Below, piece after piece: positions 9,298 through 20,106 of a stretch of 64,000 nt of DNA (its first letter is position 1; the number at the start of each line of letters is the position of its first letter). The stretch comes from Acinetobacter brisouisimilis (GTDB taxonomy: Bacteria > Pseudomonadota > Gammaproteobacteria > Pseudomonadales > Moraxellaceae): contig NZ_KB851219.1 of assembly GCF_000368265.1 (NCBI RefSeq), positions 2,040,484 to 2,104,483 on the forward strand, in the 5' to 3' direction. Both the position numbers and the translations under genes were made by a program. Under the pieces are notes generated by a model, which was not told where the DNA came from, did no database searches, and saw nothing but the letters and a program-made list of their open reading frames with translations.

Positions 9298-9314
9298 CAG
9301 GTCTTAATTACAAA

Positions 9315-9431
9315 TTAACCTTGACGCTGCTTATGACGGGGTTCAGCGCTACAAATCACGCGAACTACCCCATTACGACGGATAACTTTACAGCTACCAC
9401 AAATTTTCTTTACAGAAGCCTGTACTTTCAT
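9315..9431 (-). CDS. rpmJ: 50S ribosomal protein L36 (zinc-binding form)
   Basis: A 38-residue protein with the sequence start [19 protein letters not shown]. It keeps the zinc ligands CxxC (residues 11 and 14), C27 and the His of PRHKQ, so it is the zinc-containing (C+) form. It lies 20 bases after secY at the end of the spc operon, its usual place in gammaproteobacteria. Confidence 0.97.
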   Translation of the reverse strand: MKVQASVKKICGSCKVIRRNGVVRVICSAEPRHKQRQG

Positions 9432-9451
9432 GATGAAACCTCTAAGTGCGC

Positions 9452-10804
9452 TTATCCCTTCGGATGAGCAGTCGTTTTTCTCATGAGCGTCTGATTATCA
9501 TATTGGTGTGAAGTCAAATGGGCTTGTAACTGCGCCATAAAATCCATCACAACAACAACAACAATTAACAGCGATGTACCACCAATATTTACAGTCATAC
9601 CAAAGGCACTTTGTAAAATCATTGGCATCAAACAGATCACCGTAATATATATTGCCCCAATAAAGGTCAAACGATTGAGAATATAATCTAAATAACGAGC
9701 AGTTTGCTCACCTGGGCGAATACCAGGCACATAAGCTCCGCTGCGTTTTAAGTTTTCCGCTACTTCTTTTGGACTAAATACAAGTGCCGTATAAAAATAA
9801 CAGAAAAAGATAATTAACGCACCAAAGAGCACCAAATACAAAGTATGTCCAGGCGACAAAACAAGTGCCAAATCTTGCAGTGTACGCTTTATTACACCAG
9901 CATTCGGATCAGCGCTTCCAACCCATTGTCCCAAACTTGCTGGAAACAATAACAATGAGCTTGCAAAAATTGCAGGAATCACCCCTGCCATATTAATTTT
10001 TAATGGCAAATGTGTTTGCTGAGCCGTAAAAATACGACGACCTTGCTGTTTTTGTGCATAGTTTACCGAAATACGACGTTGTGCCTTTTCGATAAATACG
10101 ATTGCAGCCAAGACAGCAAGCGCAATCAAAGCAAAAACAACCACGCCAATCATGCTTGTCTGACTATCAGCTGAGAAAAATTGCAAAACCATATTTGGTA
10201 AATTGGCAACAATTCCAGCAAAAATAATCATTGAGATACCATTACCAATTCCACGCTCGGTAATCTGCTCTCCAAGCCACATCAAGAACATTGTGCCTGC
10301 AACAAGCGAACTCACTGCAGGTACATAAAATGCCAGACCATTCGTCAAGGTAATCCCTTGACTAATCAGACCAGCACACATCCCCGTTGCTTGTACAACT
10401 GCAAGTAATAATGTGCCTTGACGTGTATACTGGTTAATTTTGCGCTTACCTTGCTCACCTTCTTTTTTCAAAGCTTCGAGCGAAGGAATCACTGTAGACA
10501 TTAACTGCACAATAATTGATGCAGAGATGTATGGCATGATCCCTAGGGCAAGAATAGACATTCGTTGTAATGCACCACCTGAAAACATGTTAAACAAACC
10601 AAGGATAGTCCCTTGGTTTGCATTAAAAAGTCGTTCAAGTGCAGCATTATTAATGCCTGGTACTGGAATATGCGATCCTAGCCGAAAGACCAACAAGGCA
10701 CAGATAAGAAAAACCATCCGCCGAATAATTTCACGATATTTCACGTGAAATGGTTGACCTTTCATCATGTTAACATGACCTGAGGAACTAGGAGACATAG
10801 ACAC
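9452..10804 (-). CDS. secY: Protein translocase subunit SecY
   Basis: Central channel of the Sec translocon, 450 residues with ten membrane helices. Recognisable segments are [13 protein letters not shown] near residue 50, the plug and lateral gate region, [16 protein letters not shown] near residue 195, and cytoplasmic loop 5 with [19 protein letters not shown]. The frame can start at GTG 10804, placed nine bases after GGAG, or at ATG 10798. It lies between rplO and rpmJ in the spc operon, as in E. coli. Confidence 0.98.
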   Translation of the reverse strand: MSMSPSSSGHVNMMKGQPFHVKYREIIRRMVFLICALLVFRLGSHIPVPGINNAALERLFNANQGTILGLFNMFSGGALQRMSILALGIMPYISASIIVQLMSTVIPSLEALKKEGEQGKRKINQYTRQGTLLLAVVQATGMCAGLISQGITLTNGLAFYVPAVSSLVAGTMFLMWLGEQITERGIGNGISMIIFAGIVANLPNMVLQFFSADSQTSMIGVVVFALIALAVLAAIVFIEKAQRRISVNYAQKQQGRRIFTAQQTHLPLKINMAGVIPAIFASSLLLFPASLGQWVGSADPNAGVIKRTLQDLALVLSPGHTLYLVLFGALIIFFCYFYTALVFSPKEVAENLKRSGAYVPGIRPGEQTARYLDYILNRLTFIGAIYITVICLMPMILQSAFGMTVNIGGTSLLIVVVVVMDFMAQLQAHLTSHQYDNQTLMRKTTAHPKG

Positions 10805-10810
10805 TAGTGA

Positions 10811-11251
10811 TTACTCCTCGACTTTACCGCCAGCAGCTTCAATTGCAGCCTGTGCGCCTTTAGTCAATGCAACACCTTTAACAGTAAATGCACGAGTTAC
10901 TTCACCAGAAAGTACAATGCGAGCGCGAATTTGATCACGACGCACCACGTTTGCAGCTTTTAAAGTTTCAAGGCTAACAATGTCGCCTTCAACTTTAGTA
11001 AGTTCAGATAGACGTACTTCAGCAGTTTTTAAAGCGATTTGGCTAGTGAAACCAAATTTAGGTAAACGACGATAAATCGCTGTTTGACCACCTTCAAAAC
11101 CTGGACGTACACCACCGCTCTTACGTGATTTCTGACCTTTAACACCACGACCACCAGTCTTACCAACACCTGAACCGATACCACGGCCAAGACGACGATG
11201 TTCGCGTTTAGCACCTTCTGCAGGCGCAAGTTCGTTTAAACGCAGAGTCAT
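10811..11251 (-). CDS. rplO: 50S ribosomal protein L15
   Basis: Large-subunit protein that binds 23S rRNA late in assembly; 146 residues. The glycine- and arginine-rich segment [20 protein letters not shown] (residues 20-39) is the L15 hallmark. It starts three bases after rpmD. Confidence 0.98.
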   Translation of the reverse strand: MTLRLNELAPAEGAKREHRRLGRGIGSGVGKTGGRGVKGQKSRKSGGVRPGFEGGQTAIYRRLPKFGFTSQIALKTAEVRLSELTKVEGDIVSLETLKAANVVRRDQIRARIVLSGEVTRAFTVKGVALTKGAQAAIEAAGGKVEE

Positions 11252-11254
11252 GGC

Positions 11255-11431
11255 TTATTCCTCTACACTAACCATATAGTAGACTTTATTGATCATACCA
11301 CGGTTAGAAGGAGTGTCTTGCACTTCTACAGTATGACCGATGCGACGCAGACCTAGACCTTGAAGGCAAAGTTTATGATTTTTTAAACGATGCGAGCTAG
11401 ATTTAGTCTGGGTAACTTTAATCGTTTTCAT
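11255..11431 (-). CDS. rpmD: 50S ribosomal protein L30
   Basis: A 58-residue protein starting [20 protein letters not shown], with [20 protein letters not shown] in the middle; both are diagnostic for bacterial L30. It lies six bases after rpsE and three before rplO. Confidence 0.97.
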
Positions 11432-11437
11432 GATCGA

Positions 11438-11935
11438 TTACCCTTGAATTTGTTCTACTGATTTACCACGTTTCGCAGCGACTTTCTCAGGAGAAGTCAT
11501 GTCACGCAAACCTTTAAAAGTTGCGTTTACTACGTTTGCAGCATTGGTAGAACCATAACATTTAGCAAGTACGTTATGTACACCTGCAGCTTCAAGAACA
11601 GCACGCATAGCGCCACCAGCAATTACGCCAGTACCTTCTGAAGCAGGTTGCATATATACACGGCTTGCACCATGACGAGCATTCACAGGATGTTGTAGAG
11701 TCGTACCCGCAAGGTCAACTGTAATCATGTTACGACGAGCAGCTTCAAGTGCTTTAGAAATAGCAGCTGGAACTTCACGTGCTTTACCACGACCAAAACC
11801 TACACGACCATTACCATCACCAACCACAGTCAATGCTGTGAAAGAGAAGATACGACCACCTTTAACAACCTTGGCTACACGATCAACGGCAACCAGCTTC
11901 TCAACGAGACCTTCGTTTTGTTCAACTTTCGCCAT
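11438..11935 (-). CDS. rpsE: 30S ribosomal protein S5
   Basis: Small-subunit protein needed for decoding accuracy and mRNA unwinding; 165 residues. The N-terminal double-stranded RNA-binding fold ([20 protein letters not shown]) and the C-terminal domain with [20 protein letters not shown] are present. It lies two bases after rplR. Confidence 0.98.
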   Translation of the reverse strand: MAKVEQNEGLVEKLVAVDRVAKVVKGGRIFSFTALTVVGDGNGRVGFGRGKAREVPAAISKALEAARRNMITVDLAGTTLQHPVNARHGASRVYMQPASEGTGVIAGGAMRAVLEAAGVHNVLAKCYGSTNAANVVNATFKGLRDMTSPEKVAAKRGKSVEQIQG

Positions 11936-11937
11936 GA

Positions 11938-12288
11938 TTAGAACTCCAAGCCGCCTTCACGAGCAGCATCAGCCAAGGCTTTAATACGACCATGATATTT
12001 AAAACCAGAACGGTCAAATGCAACTTTAGTTACACCAGCTGCTTTCGCACGTTCTGCGATTAATGCACCAACTTTAGTCGCTGCTTCAATGTTACCAGTT
12101 GCACCAGCACGTAAAGATGCATCCAAAGTAGAAGCTTGCGCTAAAACTTTGCCACCATCTGCTGAGATAACTTGAGCATAGATGTGACGCGGAGTGCGGT
12201 TTACACACAAACGAGTCGCACCCAATGCACGAATGTGCAAGCGTGTGCTTTTCGCACGACGCAAACGGGATTGTTTCTTTTCGTTCAT
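11938..12288 (-). CDS. rplR: 50S ribosomal protein L18
   Basis: 5S rRNA-binding protein of the central protuberance, 116 residues. Family segments [36 protein letters not shown] and the terminal AREGGLEF are intact. Confidence 0.98.
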   Translation of the reverse strand: MNEKKQSRLRRAKSTRLHIRALGATRLCVNRTPRHIYAQVISADGGKVLAQASTLDASLRAGATGNIEAATKVGALIAERAKAAGVTKVAFDRSGFKYHGRIKALADAAREGGLEF

Positions 12289-12302
12289 AAGAACCTCGCG
12301 CC

Positions 12303-12836
12303 TTATTTCTTCTTAGCTTCTTTACGAAGAACAACTTCATCCGAGTAACGAACACCTTTACCTTTATATGGCTCTGGTGAACGGTAAGAACGGATATTTG
12401 CAGCCACTTGACCCAACAATTGCTTATTCGCTGATTTCAAAACGATTTCAGTTGCTGTTGGAGTTTCTGCAGTTACACCTTCAGGCAATACGTAGTCGAT
12501 TGGATGCGAGAAACCTAGGTTTAAATTAACCACATTTCCTTTGATCGCAGCTTTGTAACCGACACCGATAAGTTGCAACTTACGTTCAAAACCTTCGTTA
12601 ACACCCTTAACAAGGTTGTTCAATACAGCGCGAGCAGTACCAGCTTGCATCCAAGCGTCTTTTGACTCTTTAACTGGAGCAATTTGAAGTTTACCTTCTT
12701 CCTGTTCTAGCTCGACCAGCGCATGCAGGTTGAAAGACAATGTACCTTTAGTGCCTTTCACTTCGACCTGCCGGCCGTTCTGAGTAACTGTTACACCGTT
12801 AGGTACAGTTACTGGGGCTTTAGCCACACGAGACAT
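12303..12836 (-). CDS. rplF: 50S ribosomal protein L6
   Basis: Large-subunit protein near the factor-binding site; 177 residues in two related domains. The C-terminal signature [22 protein letters not shown] is present. It lies 13 bases after rpsH and 14 before rplR. Confidence 0.98.
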   Translation of the reverse strand: MSRVAKAPVTVPNGVTVTQNGRQVEVKGTKGTLSFNLHALVELEQEEGKLQIAPVKESKDAWMQAGTARAVLNNLVKGVNEGFERKLQLIGVGYKAAIKGNVVNLNLGFSHPIDYVLPEGVTAETPTATEIVLKSANKQLLGQVAANIRSYRSPEPYKGKGVRYSDEVVLRKEAKKK

Positions 12837-12849
12837 GAGGAATCACCTA

Positions 12850-13245
12850 TTAAGAAACAAAAGCAATAACTTCACCACCAACACCTGCAGCACGTGCAGC
12901 GCGATCAGTCATGATGCCTTTGCTTGTAGAAACAATTGCAATACCCAAACCTTGCTTAACGCTAGGAAGTTTATCTTTACCGCGATATTGGCGAAGACCT
13001 GGACGGCTTACGCGTTTCACAGTTTCAATAACTGGCTTGCCTTCAAAATATTTTAAAGTAATAGTCAAAGTAGCTTTGCCTTCGTTGTCAGCAACGTCTA
13101 CATTTGAAATATAACCTTCTTGCTCTAATACGTTTGCAATAGCAACTTTCAATTTAGAGCTTGGCATAGAAACAGTTGATTTCTTAGCCATTTGTGCGTT
13201 ACGAACACGTGTTAGCATGTCGGCAACGGTATCTTGCATACTCAT
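12850..13245 (-). CDS. rpsH: 30S ribosomal protein S8
   Basis: 16S rRNA-binding protein of 131 residues starting [19 protein letters not shown] and ending with [20 protein letters not shown]. In E. coli S8 represses the spc operon by binding the mRNA near the start of rplE. I could not identify the equivalent site by eye. Confidence 0.98.
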   Translation of the reverse strand: MSMQDTVADMLTRVRNAQMAKKSTVSMPSSKLKVAIANVLEQEGYISNVDVADNEGKATLTITLKYFEGKPVIETVKRVSRPGLRQYRGKDKLPSVKQGLGIAIVSTSKGIMTDRAARAAGVGGEVIAFVS

Positions 13246-13256
13246 TTAGTCGCTCC

Positions 13257-13562
13257 TTACCAGCTTGCCTTAACAACGCCTGGCACATCACCTTGCATCA
13301 CAGTATCACGTAATTTGTTACGGCTTAGACCGAACTTACGGAAATAACCATGAGGACGACCAGTTAAACCACAACGGTTGCGAAGACGTACAGGAGATGC
13401 ATTACGTGGCAATGCTTGTAACTTCATCATCGCTTCAAAACGCTCTTCGTCGCTTGCATTTACATTTGCAATCGTAGCTTTTAATTCAGCACGTTTGGCA
13501 GCAAATTTAGCAACAGTTTTTTCGCGTTTTAATTCGCGATTAATCATACCTTTCTTAGCCAT
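13257..13562 (-). CDS. rpsN: 30S ribosomal protein S14 (long, zinc-free form)
   Basis: Small-subunit head protein, 101 residues. The C-terminal [21 protein letters not shown] is the S14 signature. Its length and the single cysteine show the long form without the zinc ribbon of the short type. Confidence 0.98.
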   Translation of the reverse strand: MAKKGMINRELKREKTVAKFAAKRAELKATIANVNASDEERFEAMMKLQALPRNASPVRLRNRCGLTGRPHGYFRKFGLSRNKLRDTVMQGDVPGVVKASW

Positions 13563-13571
13563 ATCGACCTC

Positions 13572-14108
13572 TTATTTGAACGGGAAGCCGAATGCACGCA
13601 TAAGCGCACGGCCTTCGTCATCGGTGCGAGCAGTAGTAGTGATAGTAATATCCATACCACGAATACGATCAATCTTGTCAAAATCGATTTCAGGGAAAAC
13701 GATTTGCTCTTTCAAACCCATCGAGTAGTTACCACGACCGTCGAAAGATTTCGCTGAGAAACCACGGAAGTCACGGATACGAGGGATTGCGATTGCGATC
13801 AAACGGTCCAAGAATTCGTACATACGTTCGCCACGTAAAGTCACTTTACAACCGATTGGCCAACCATCACGGATTTTGAAACCAGCGATAGATTTACGTG
13901 CAAGTGTAAGCACTGGCTTTTGACCAGCAATTGCTTGCATGTCAGAAAGTGCGCCATCTAATAATTTTTTATCAGCTGATGCAGCACCCACACCCATGTT
14001 AAGAGTGATTTTTGTAATGCGAGGAATTTCCATCACATTCTTAACGCCCAATTGCTCTTGCAATTGAGCTTTAAGTTCTTCATTGTAACGTGTTTTAAGT
14101 CTGGCCAT
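13572..14108 (-). CDS. rplE: 50S ribosomal protein L5
   Basis: 5S rRNA-binding protein of the central protuberance, 178 residues. [35 protein letters not shown] and [20 protein letters not shown] are all present. It lies nine bases before rpsN in the spc operon. Confidence 0.98.
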   Translation of the reverse strand: MARLKTRYNEELKAQLQEQLGVKNVMEIPRITKITLNMGVGAASADKKLLDGALSDMQAIAGQKPVLTLARKSIAGFKIRDGWPIGCKVTLRGERMYEFLDRLIAIAIPRIRDFRGFSAKSFDGRGNYSMGLKEQIVFPEIDFDKIDRIRGMDITITTTARTDDEGRALMRAFGFPFK

Positions 14109-14123
14109 TGCCGTTTCAACCTA

Positions 14124-14441
14124 TTACTTCGCTACCGCCACTGGTTCACCATTTGATTTATAAACGCGAGTTTTCACGCCTTCAATCACTTGGTAACCAA
14201 TACGGTCAGCCTTTTGGGTTGTAGCATTTAAAATTGCCACGTTTGAGATATGAAGCGAAGCTTCCTGAGTAACAATACCGCCTTCAGCGCCAGTTACACG
14301 GTTCGGCTTTTGATGCTTCTTCACTAAGTTAAGGCCTTCAACCTTAACACGGTCTTCAGAAACAGACAAAACAGTACCCTGTTTGCCTTTTTCTTTACCT
14401 GCGATCACGAGAACCTGATCGCCTTTTTTAATCTTAGCCAT
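14124..14441 (-). CDS. rplX: 50S ribosomal protein L24
   Basis: Assembly-initiating large-subunit protein, 105 residues, with the KOW motif KKGDQVLVIAGKEKGKQGTV at residues 5-24. It lies nine bases after rplN. Confidence 0.98.
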   Translation of the reverse strand: MAKIKKGDQVLVIAGKEKGKQGTVLSVSEDRVKVEGLNLVKKHQKPNRVTGAEGGIVTQEASLHISNVAILNATTQKADRIGYQVIEGVKTRVYKSNGEPVAVAK

Positions 14442-14450
14442 GATCGCCTC

Positions 14451-14819
14451 TTATAGAACTTCAGGAGCCAATGAAATGATTTTCATGAACTGTTCAGTAC
14501 GAAGTTCACGAGTCACTGGTCCGAAGATACGAGTTGCAATCGGAGCTTTGTTGTTGTTCAAAATAACAGCCGCGTTATCATCAAAACGGATAACAGAACC
14601 ATCTGGACGACGGATGCCGAATTTTGTACGTACAACTACAGCATTCATCACGTCACCTTTTTTAACACGGCCACGTGGAATTGCTTCTTTTACAGTAACT
14701 TTAATAATGTCGCCAACAGATGCATAACGACGATGTGAACCACCAAGTACTTTGATACATTGTACGCGGCGAGCACCACTGTTGTCTGCTACGTCGAGCA
14801 TACTTTCGGTTTGAATCAT
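14451..14819 (-). CDS. rplN: 50S ribosomal protein L14
   Basis: Large-subunit protein at an intersubunit bridge, 122 residues starting [20 protein letters not shown], the universal L14 N-terminus. An in-frame start further upstream (14852) would add eleven unrelated residues inside a hairpin, so I reject it. It is the first gene of the spc operon and follows a 92-base gap that holds a long hairpin and a promoter candidate. Confidence 0.98.
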   Translation of the reverse strand: MIQTESMLDVADNSGARRVQCIKVLGGSHRRYASVGDIIKVTVKEAIPRGRVKKGDVMNAVVVRTKFGIRRPDGSVIRFDDNAAVILNNNKAPIATRIFGPVTRELRTEQFMKIISLAPEVL

Positions 14820-14839
14820 TGCCCTACTCCAAAACCGAG

Positions 14840-14895
14840 CATCACCGGTCACAATTTCGAAAGACGCATAGCGTACTCGAAATTAACCGATGATG
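14840..14895 (-). promoter_or_regulatory. Long hairpin in the rpsQ-rplN gap
   Basis: Two arms pair along almost their whole length: ten pairs, one of them G-T (14840-14849 with 14886-14895), then eight pairs (AATTTCGA 14853-14860 with TCGAAATT 14877-14884), then a small ACGC/GCGT stem at the tip. It lies at the border of the S10 and spc operons and has no T run, so it is not an ordinary terminator. It may be a processing or regulatory structure. Confidence 0.6.
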
Positions 14896-14898
14896 CAA
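14870..14898 (-). promoter_or_regulatory. Candidate sigma-70 promoter of the spc operon
   Basis: On the minus strand TTGCAT (14893-14898) and TACGCT (14870-14875) are exactly 17 bases apart, upstream of rplN. E. coli has its spc promoter in the same gap. It overlaps the long hairpin. Not tested. Confidence 0.45.
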
Positions 14899-14911
14899 CA
14901 AGAACGTCTAA

Positions 14912-15169
14912 TTACTCAGCAGCTGCTTCAACTACTTCCACTAAAGTCCAAGCTTTAGTTTTAGAAATTGGGCGGCTTTCTTTGATGGTTACGATATCGC
15001 CAGTTTTAGCAGTATTGTTCTCATCATGAGCGTGTAATTTTGTTGAACGGCGGATTGATTTGCCATACAACGGGTGTTGAACTCGGCGTTCAATAAGAAC
15101 AACAATAGACTTGTCCATTTTGTCGCTTACAACTTTGCCGGTTAACGTGCGGACTGTTTTTTCATTCAT
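14912..15169 (-). CDS. rpsQ: 30S ribosomal protein S17
   Basis: Primary 16S rRNA-binding protein with an OB fold, 85 residues. [20 protein letters not shown] and [19 protein letters not shown] match the family. Its start overlaps the rpmC stop by four bases. It is the last gene of the S10 group. Confidence 0.98.
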   Translation of the reverse strand: MNEKTVRTLTGKVVSDKMDKSIVVLIERRVQHPLYGKSIRRSTKLHAHDENNTAKTGDIVTIKESRPISKTKAWTLVEVVEAAAE

Positions 15170-15363
15170 TGTCCGTTCCCCTGTTTTTCGGTAAGGAGTG
15201 TCTTAATACGAGCAATCGCTTTGCGAGCAACTTGTACTTCATGAGATTTACCCAATTGACCAGTTGCCTTTGCCATACGAAGACGGAATTGGTTAAGCTG
15301 TTGCTCATCAAGCAAAGCTTTCAACTCTTCTACCGATTTTTCACGTAGATCTTTAGTTTTCAT
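15166..15363 (-). CDS. rpmC: 50S ribosomal protein L29
   Basis: Small two-helix protein at the polypeptide exit, 65 residues starting [20 protein letters not shown]. It shares one base with the rplP stop (TAATG junction) and overlaps rpsQ by four bases, so translation of the three genes is likely coupled. Confidence 0.98.
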   Translation of the reverse strand: MKTKDLREKSVEELKALLDEQQLNQFRLRMAKATGQLGKSHEVQVARKAIARIKTLLTEKQGNGQ

Positions 15364-15776
15364 TACATTACCGTCCGAGTCACGATAGTGGTTTTAAACG
15401 GAAGTTTCGCAGCAGCCAAAGCAAATGCTTCACGCGCTAATTCTTCGTTCACACCTTCAATTTCGTACAGGATCTTACCTGGTTTGATCTCGCAAACCCA
15501 GTATTCCACATTACCTTTACCGTTACCCATACGTACTTCTAATGGTTTTTCGGTAATTGGTTTGTCTGGAAATACGCGGATGAAGATTTTACCACCACGT
15601 TTAATACGACGGCTAATGGTACGACGCGCAGCTTCGATCTGACGAGCAGTCATACGACCACGTTCAGTAGCTTTAATCGCAATCGAACCAAATGATACTG
15701 TACTACCACGATGTGCTAGACCAGTGTTACGGCCTTTTTGCACTTTACGGAATTTGGTACGTTTTGGTTGCAACAT
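15363..15776 (-). CDS. rplP: 50S ribosomal protein L16
   Basis: Large-subunit protein near the A site, 137 residues. [40 protein letters not shown] and the [20 protein letters not shown] segment are diagnostic. It starts three bases after rpsC. Confidence 0.98.
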   Translation of the reverse strand: MLQPKRTKFRKVQKGRNTGLAHRGSTVSFGSIAIKATERGRMTARQIEAARRTISRRIKRGGKIFIRVFPDKPITEKPLEVRMGNGKGNVEYWVCEIKPGKILYEIEGVNEELAREAFALAAAKLPFKTTIVTRTVM

Positions 15777-15779
15777 GGA

Positions 15780-16532
15780 TTATTCTCCCTTGTCTGCAGC
15801 ACGGTCTGAACGACGACCACGACGCTCTTGACCTTCACCACGACCACGACCGCGCTTAGCTGGACGTTCCTCAGCTGGTGCTGGGTTCATGACTTGTTTC
15901 ATGCCGCCCAAGATTTCACCACGGAAAATCCAAACTTTAACACCAATCGTACCGTAAGTAGTTTCTGCACGCATAGTCGCGTAGTCAATGTCAGCACGAA
16001 GTGTATGCAAAGGTACACGACCTTCACGATACCATTCAGTACGTGCGATTTCCGCACCACCTAAACGACCAGAAACTTCAACTTTGATACCTTTAGCACC
16101 AGCACGCATCGTATTTTGAACCGCACGCTTCATAGCACGACGGAACATTACACGTTTTTCCAATTGAGAAGCGATAGCTTCAGCAACTAGACGAGCGTCC
16201 AAGTCAGGGCGATCAATTTCGTTGATGCTTACTTGCGCTGGAACACCCATAATATTGGTAAGTTCACGCTGTAATTTTTCAATGTCTTCGCCTTTTTTAC
16301 CGATTACGATACCAGGACGCGCAGTGCTAATTGTTACTTTAGCCGCGCCTGTAGGGCGTTCGATAAGAATATTGCTGATCATTGCATTCTTAAGTTTTTT
16401 AGTTAAAAACTCACGAACTTGCAAATCTTTAAGCAAGTATTCAGCGTATTGTTTCGGACTCGCATACCAGTTAGCGTTATGACGTTTCACAACACCTAGG
16501 CGGATACCGATTGGATGAACCTTCTGACCCAT
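15780..16532 (-). CDS. rpsC: 30S ribosomal protein S3 with charged C-terminal tail
   Basis: Small-subunit protein at the mRNA entry channel, 250 residues. It begins [19 protein letters not shown], has a KH domain with the loop [14 protein letters not shown] near residue 75, and a C-terminal domain with [20 protein letters not shown]. After about residue 215 a tail rich in Arg, Gly and Glu makes it some 17 residues longer than the E. coli protein. It starts one base after rplV. Confidence 0.98.
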   Translation of the reverse strand: MGQKVHPIGIRLGVVKRHNANWYASPKQYAEYLLKDLQVREFLTKKLKNAMISNILIERPTGAAKVTISTARPGIVIGKKGEDIEKLQRELTNIMGVPAQVSINEIDRPDLDARLVAEAIASQLEKRVMFRRAMKRAVQNTMRAGAKGIKVEVSGRLGGAEIARTEWYREGRVPLHTLRADIDYATMRAETTYGTIGVKVWIFRGEILGGMKQVMNPAPAEERPAKRGRGRGEGQERRGRRSDRAADKGE

Positions 16533-16533
16533 A

Positions 16534-16866
16534 TCAAACCCCTACCTTAACGGTGATGTGACAAGTACGCTTAGTAATACGATCTGCACGGCCTTTAGCA
16601 CGTGGCATAATACGTTTAAGGCTGATGCCTTCATCAACGTAGATCGTAGAAACTTTAAGATCGTCAACATCTAAACTGTTATTGTGTTCAGCGTTTGCAA
16701 TTGCAGATTCCAACGCTTTTTTCACCAAAACTGCAGCTTTTTTGTTGCTGAAGTTTAAGATGTTTAAAGCGTGAGCAACAGATTTGCCACGAATTAGATC
16801 TGCAACCAAACGAGCTTTCTGTGCCGAGATAGCGGCACCGCGTAATTTAGCAGTTACTTCCATCAT
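16534..16866 (-). CDS. rplV: 50S ribosomal protein L22
   Basis: Protein lining the exit tunnel, 110 residues, with [20 protein letters not shown] and the tunnel hairpin near residue 85 ([18 protein letters not shown]). Two adjacent ATG codons (16866 and 16863) are both possible starts. Confidence 0.98.
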   Translation of the reverse strand: MMEVTAKLRGAAISAQKARLVADLIRGKSVAHALNILNFSNKKAAVLVKKALESAIANAEHNNSLDVDDLKVSTIYVDEGISLKRIMPRAKGRADRITKRTCHITVKVGV

Positions 16867-16874
16867 AGCACCTA

Positions 16875-17150
16875 TTAACGTTTAGATTTCTTATCAACAC
16901 CGTGACCACGATAGGTACGAGTTGGCGCGAATTCACCGAGTTTATGACCAACCATATGCTCAGAAATAATTACTGGAACATGGTTACGACCATTGTGAAC
17001 AGAAATTGTTAGACCAACAAAATCTGGAAGGATCATCGAACGACGAGACCAAGTCTTGATCGGCTTACGGTTATTAGCCGCAACAGCCGCTTCAACCTTA
17101 GCGAACAAGTGCGCATCGACGAATGGACCTTTTTTCAGAGAACGAGGCAT
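16875..17150 (-). CDS. rpsS: 30S ribosomal protein S19
   Basis: Small-subunit head protein, 91 residues: [20 protein letters not shown], then [20 protein letters not shown] and [16 protein letters not shown]. Thirteen bases separate it from rplB. Confidence 0.98.
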   Translation of the reverse strand: MPRSLKKGPFVDAHLFAKVEAAVAANNRKPIKTWSRRSMILPDFVGLTISVHNGRNHVPVIISEHMVGHKLGEFAPTRTYRGHGVDKKSKR

Positions 17151-17163
17151 TAGTCAGATTCCT

Positions 17164-17988
17164 TTACTTGACGCGACGGTCGCGAATAATCATCTTAGTC
17201 GTACGCTTATTGGTACGTGTCTTGTACCCTTTAGCTTTTTGACCCCATGGGCTCACAGGTTGAATACCTTTGTTACGCCCTTCACCACCACCATGTGGGT
17301 GATCAACTGGGTTCATTGCCATACCACGTACGGTAGGACGAACACCACGCCAGCGCGCAGCACCAGCTTTACCCAATGAGCGAAGGTTGTTTTCTTGGTT
17401 AGAAACTTCACCAATTACAGCGCGACATTCAACATGAATTTTACGCATTTCGCCTGAACGTAGACGAACAATTGCGTAAGAACCATCACGACCTAACAAT
17501 TGAACTGAAGTACCAGCAGAACGTGCTAACTGAGCACCTTTACCGATTTTAAGTTCAACGTTGTGTAGTGTAGAACCGATTGGCATGTTACGAAGTGGTA
17601 AGCAGTTACCTGGACGAATTGGAGCATCGTTACCAGATTGTACTTTATCACCAGCACGCAAGCCTTTAGGCGCAATGATATAGCGACGTTCACCGTCAGC
17701 ATACAAAACTAATGCAATGTGTGCAGTACGGTTAGGATCGTATTCAATACGTTCTACAGTAGCAGGAATACCATCTTTGTTGCGTTTAAAGTCAACAAGA
17801 CGATAATGCTGTTTATGACCACCACCTACATGGCGAGTCGTAATGTGACCATTGTTATTACGGCCACCAGTGCGTTTCTTAGCTTCAACCAACGGAGCAT
17901 AAGGTGCGCCTTTGTGAAGATGGTTATGAACCACTTTTTCAACAAAGCGACGTCCTGGAGACGTTGGCTTACATTTTTGAATCGGCAT
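17164..17988 (-). CDS. rplB: 50S ribosomal protein L2
   Basis: Large-subunit protein needed for peptidyl transferase activity and subunit joining, 274 residues. The OB and SH3-like domains are complete, and the conserved [20 protein letters not shown] segment is at about residues 220-239, including the His important for activity. Confidence 0.99.
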   Translation of the reverse strand: MPIQKCKPTSPGRRFVEKVVHNHLHKGAPYAPLVEAKKRTGGRNNNGHITTRHVGGGHKQHYRLVDFKRNKDGIPATVERIEYDPNRTAHIALVLYADGERRYIIAPKGLRAGDKVQSGNDAPIRPGNCLPLRNMPIGSTLHNVELKIGKGAQLARSAGTSVQLLGRDGSYAIVRLRSGEMRKIHVECRAVIGEVSNQENNLRSLGKAGAARWRGVRPTVRGMAMNPVDHPHGGGEGRNKGIQPVSPWGQKAKGYKTRTNKRTTKMIIRDRRVK

Positions 17989-17999
17989 AATTTTCGTCC

Positions 18000-18320
18000 T
18001 TATTCCGCTGCGCTTTCAGCGGTATCGCCCAAGTCAGCCATTTCAACATCTTGGCCAGCTTTCAGGGTGACGTATGCTTTTTTAACATCAGAACGACGTC
18101 CTAATGTTTTACCAAAGCGCTTAGTCTTACCTTTAGTGATTGTTGTGTTTACTTTCACAACTTGAACACCAAATAGTTGTTCAACTGCTTTTTTGATTTC
18201 AAGTTTGTTTGCATCAAGTGCAACTTTAAATACTTGAACACCAGCAGTTTCACCTAAAACTTGTGCTTTTTCTGAGAATACTGGTCCTTTTAGGACTTGA
18301 TAGATACGTTCGTTGTTCAT
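18000..18320 (-). CDS. rplW: 50S ribosomal protein L23
   Basis: Exit-tunnel protein that docks trigger factor and SRP, 106 residues. [18 protein letters not shown] and the [20 protein letters not shown] loop fit the family. Its start overlaps the rplD stop by four bases. Confidence 0.98.
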   Translation of the reverse strand: MNNERIYQVLKGPVFSEKAQVLGETAGVQVFKVALDANKLEIKKAVEQLFGVQVVKVNTTITKGKTKRFGKTLGRRSDVKKAYVTLKAGQDVEMADLGDTAESAAE

Positions 18321-18919
18321 CCGAGTTCTACCTCAATTTTCTTAGCAGCAGCCACAGACATAACAACTTTATCGAACGCGATCAAGCTAACTGGATCGAT
18401 TGCAGCTGCATCAACCACATCAACGTGTGGAAGGTTACGTGCTGCAAGATATAAATTCTCTTCTACAGCTTCTGTAACGATCAATGCACGAGGAGCGTTC
18501 AAGTCGTTAAGCTTTGCAAGTAATTCTTTAGTTTTTGGAGCTGCAACAGCAATCTCTTCAACTAATACAAGACGATCTTGGCGAACAAGTTCAGCTAAGA
18601 TACATTGCATTGCACCGCGGTACATTTTACGGTTAACTTTTTGAGACCAGTCTTGTGGACGAGCAGCAAATGTTTTACCACCGCCAACCCAGATTGGGCT
18701 ACGAATAGAACCTGCACGAGCACGGCCAGTACCTTTTTGGCGGAATGGTTTTTTACCACCACCAGAAACGTCTGCACGTGATTTTTGTGCACGAGAACCT
18801 TGACGACCACCTGCCAAATAAGCAGTTACAACTTGGTGTACAAGAGCTTCGTTAAATTCACGTCCGAAAGCAACTTCAGACAATTCAACAGCAGAGCCGG
18901 AAACAGTTTTTAAATTCAC
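18317..18919 (-). CDS. rplD: 50S ribosomal protein L4
   Basis: Exit-tunnel protein of 200 residues. The extended loop with [20 protein letters not shown] and [19 protein letters not shown] is intact. In E. coli L4 also feeds back on the S10 operon by binding its leader; the leader before rpsJ here is long enough for such control, though I cannot show it. Confidence 0.98.
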   Translation of the reverse strand: MNLKTVSGSAVELSEVAFGREFNEALVHQVVTAYLAGGRQGSRAQKSRADVSGGGKKPFRQKGTGRARAGSIRSPIWVGGGKTFAARPQDWSQKVNRKMYRGAMQCILAELVRQDRLVLVEEIAVAAPKTKELLAKLNDLNAPRALIVTEAVEENLYLAARNLPHVDVVDAAAIDPVSLIAFDKVVMSVAAAKKIEVELG

Positions 18920-18930
18920 GTTATTTCCCC

Positions 18931-19569
18931 TCAGGCCTTGATCGTAGGACGAACGATAACGTCGCCGCCAGTAGCACCAGGAATCGCACCTTTAACAACA
19001 AGAACTGAACGTTCTGTGTCGATAGATACAACTTCAAGACCTTGTACTGTTACGCGTTCGTCACCTAAGTGACCAGCCATTTTTTTGCCTTTGAACACGC
19101 GACCAGGAGTCTGGTTTTGACCAGTAGAACCTAAAACACGGTGAGATACAGAGTTACCATGAGTTGCGTCTTGCGTACGGAAGTTCCAACGCTTAACACC
19201 ACCTTGGAAGCCTTTACCTTTAGACTGGCCAGTTACGTCAACAATTTGACCAACTGTAAACAAGTCAACGCCGATAGTACTACCAACTTCACGACCTTCA
19301 AGCTCAGCTTCTGCAACGCGGAATTCTTTAACCAAACGACCAGCAGCAACACCAGCTTTCGCAAAGTGACCTTTCTGAGCGTTAGTTACGCGAGATTCGC
19401 GACGTTCACCAGTAGTGATTTGAATCGCTTGATAACCATCAGTTTCAAGCGTTTTGATTTGAGTGATGCGGTTTGGATCAACCTCAATCACTGTTACAGG
19501 CACAGAAACACCAGCATCTGTAAAGATACGGGTCATACCGCACTTGCGACCGACTAAACCAATAGCCAT
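18931..19569 (-). CDS. rplC: 50S ribosomal protein L3
   Basis: One of the first proteins in 50S assembly, 212 residues starting [21 protein letters not shown] chose ATG 19569 rather than ATG 19575 because an AGAGG ribosome binding site lies nine bases before it. The central [20 protein letters not shown] region, with the Gln that is methylated in E. coli, is present. Confidence 0.98.
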   Translation of the reverse strand: MAIGLVGRKCGMTRIFTDAGVSVPVTVIEVDPNRITQIKTLETDGYQAIQITTGERRESRVTNAQKGHFAKAGVAAGRLVKEFRVAEAELEGREVGSTIGVDLFTVGQIVDVTGQSKGKGFQGGVKRWNFRTQDATHGNSVSHRVLGSTGQNQTPGRVFKGKKMAGHLGDERVTVQGLEVVSIDTERSVLVVKGAIPGATGGDVIVRPTIKA

Positions 19570-19629
19570 GTGCATAAACCTCTAAAAAAGCGGCCTAATT
19601 AACTTGAGAGTGTTAATTAACCGAAAGTC

Positions 19630-19941
19630 TTAACCCAATGCGATCTGAACATCAACACCAGCTGCAAGATCCAATTTCATCAACGCATCAACAGTTTTAT
19701 CTGTAGGTTGAACGATATCGATCAAACGTTTATAAGTACGGATCTCGTATTGGTCACGCGCATCTTTGTTAACGTGTGGTGATGTTAAAACGTTAAAACG
19801 TTCGATGCGAGTTGGCATCGGGATTGGACCACACACTTGTGCGCCAGTACGTTTTGCAGTTTCTACGATTTCTTGAGCTGATTGATCAATTAAACGGTGA
19901 TCAAAAGACTTAAGACGGATACGAATTCTCTGGTTAGACAT
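19630..19941 (-). CDS. rpsJ: 30S ribosomal protein S10
   Basis: Small-subunit protein that also acts as NusE in antitermination, 103 residues starting [25 protein letters not shown] site lies nine bases before this ATG, so the frame extension up to 19977 is rejected. It is the first gene of the S10 operon, with a promoter candidate about 160 bases upstream. Confidence 0.98.
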
Positions 19942-20100
19942 ACCAGTTAACTCCAAGCCAAATATATAAAGAATCACCCATGACGCATCTCACCTATAAG
20001 GGCAAGTGTCAAGGGCAGTGAAAATCACTAAGGTCATGATCGATGCCACGACTGTTACGATTTGGTTATATTTTTCAATAACCACTCTCTTTTTGAGAGG
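19942..20100 (-). promoter_or_regulatory. Leader region of the S10 operon
   Basis: About 160 bases lie between the predicted transcription start near 20100 and rpsJ. A small hairpin CTCTC/GAGAG forms right at the start. The length resembles the E. coli S10 leader that mediates L4 feedback, but I could not recognise the L4-binding hairpins by eye. Confidence 0.35.
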
Positions 20101-20106
20101 TCGCTT

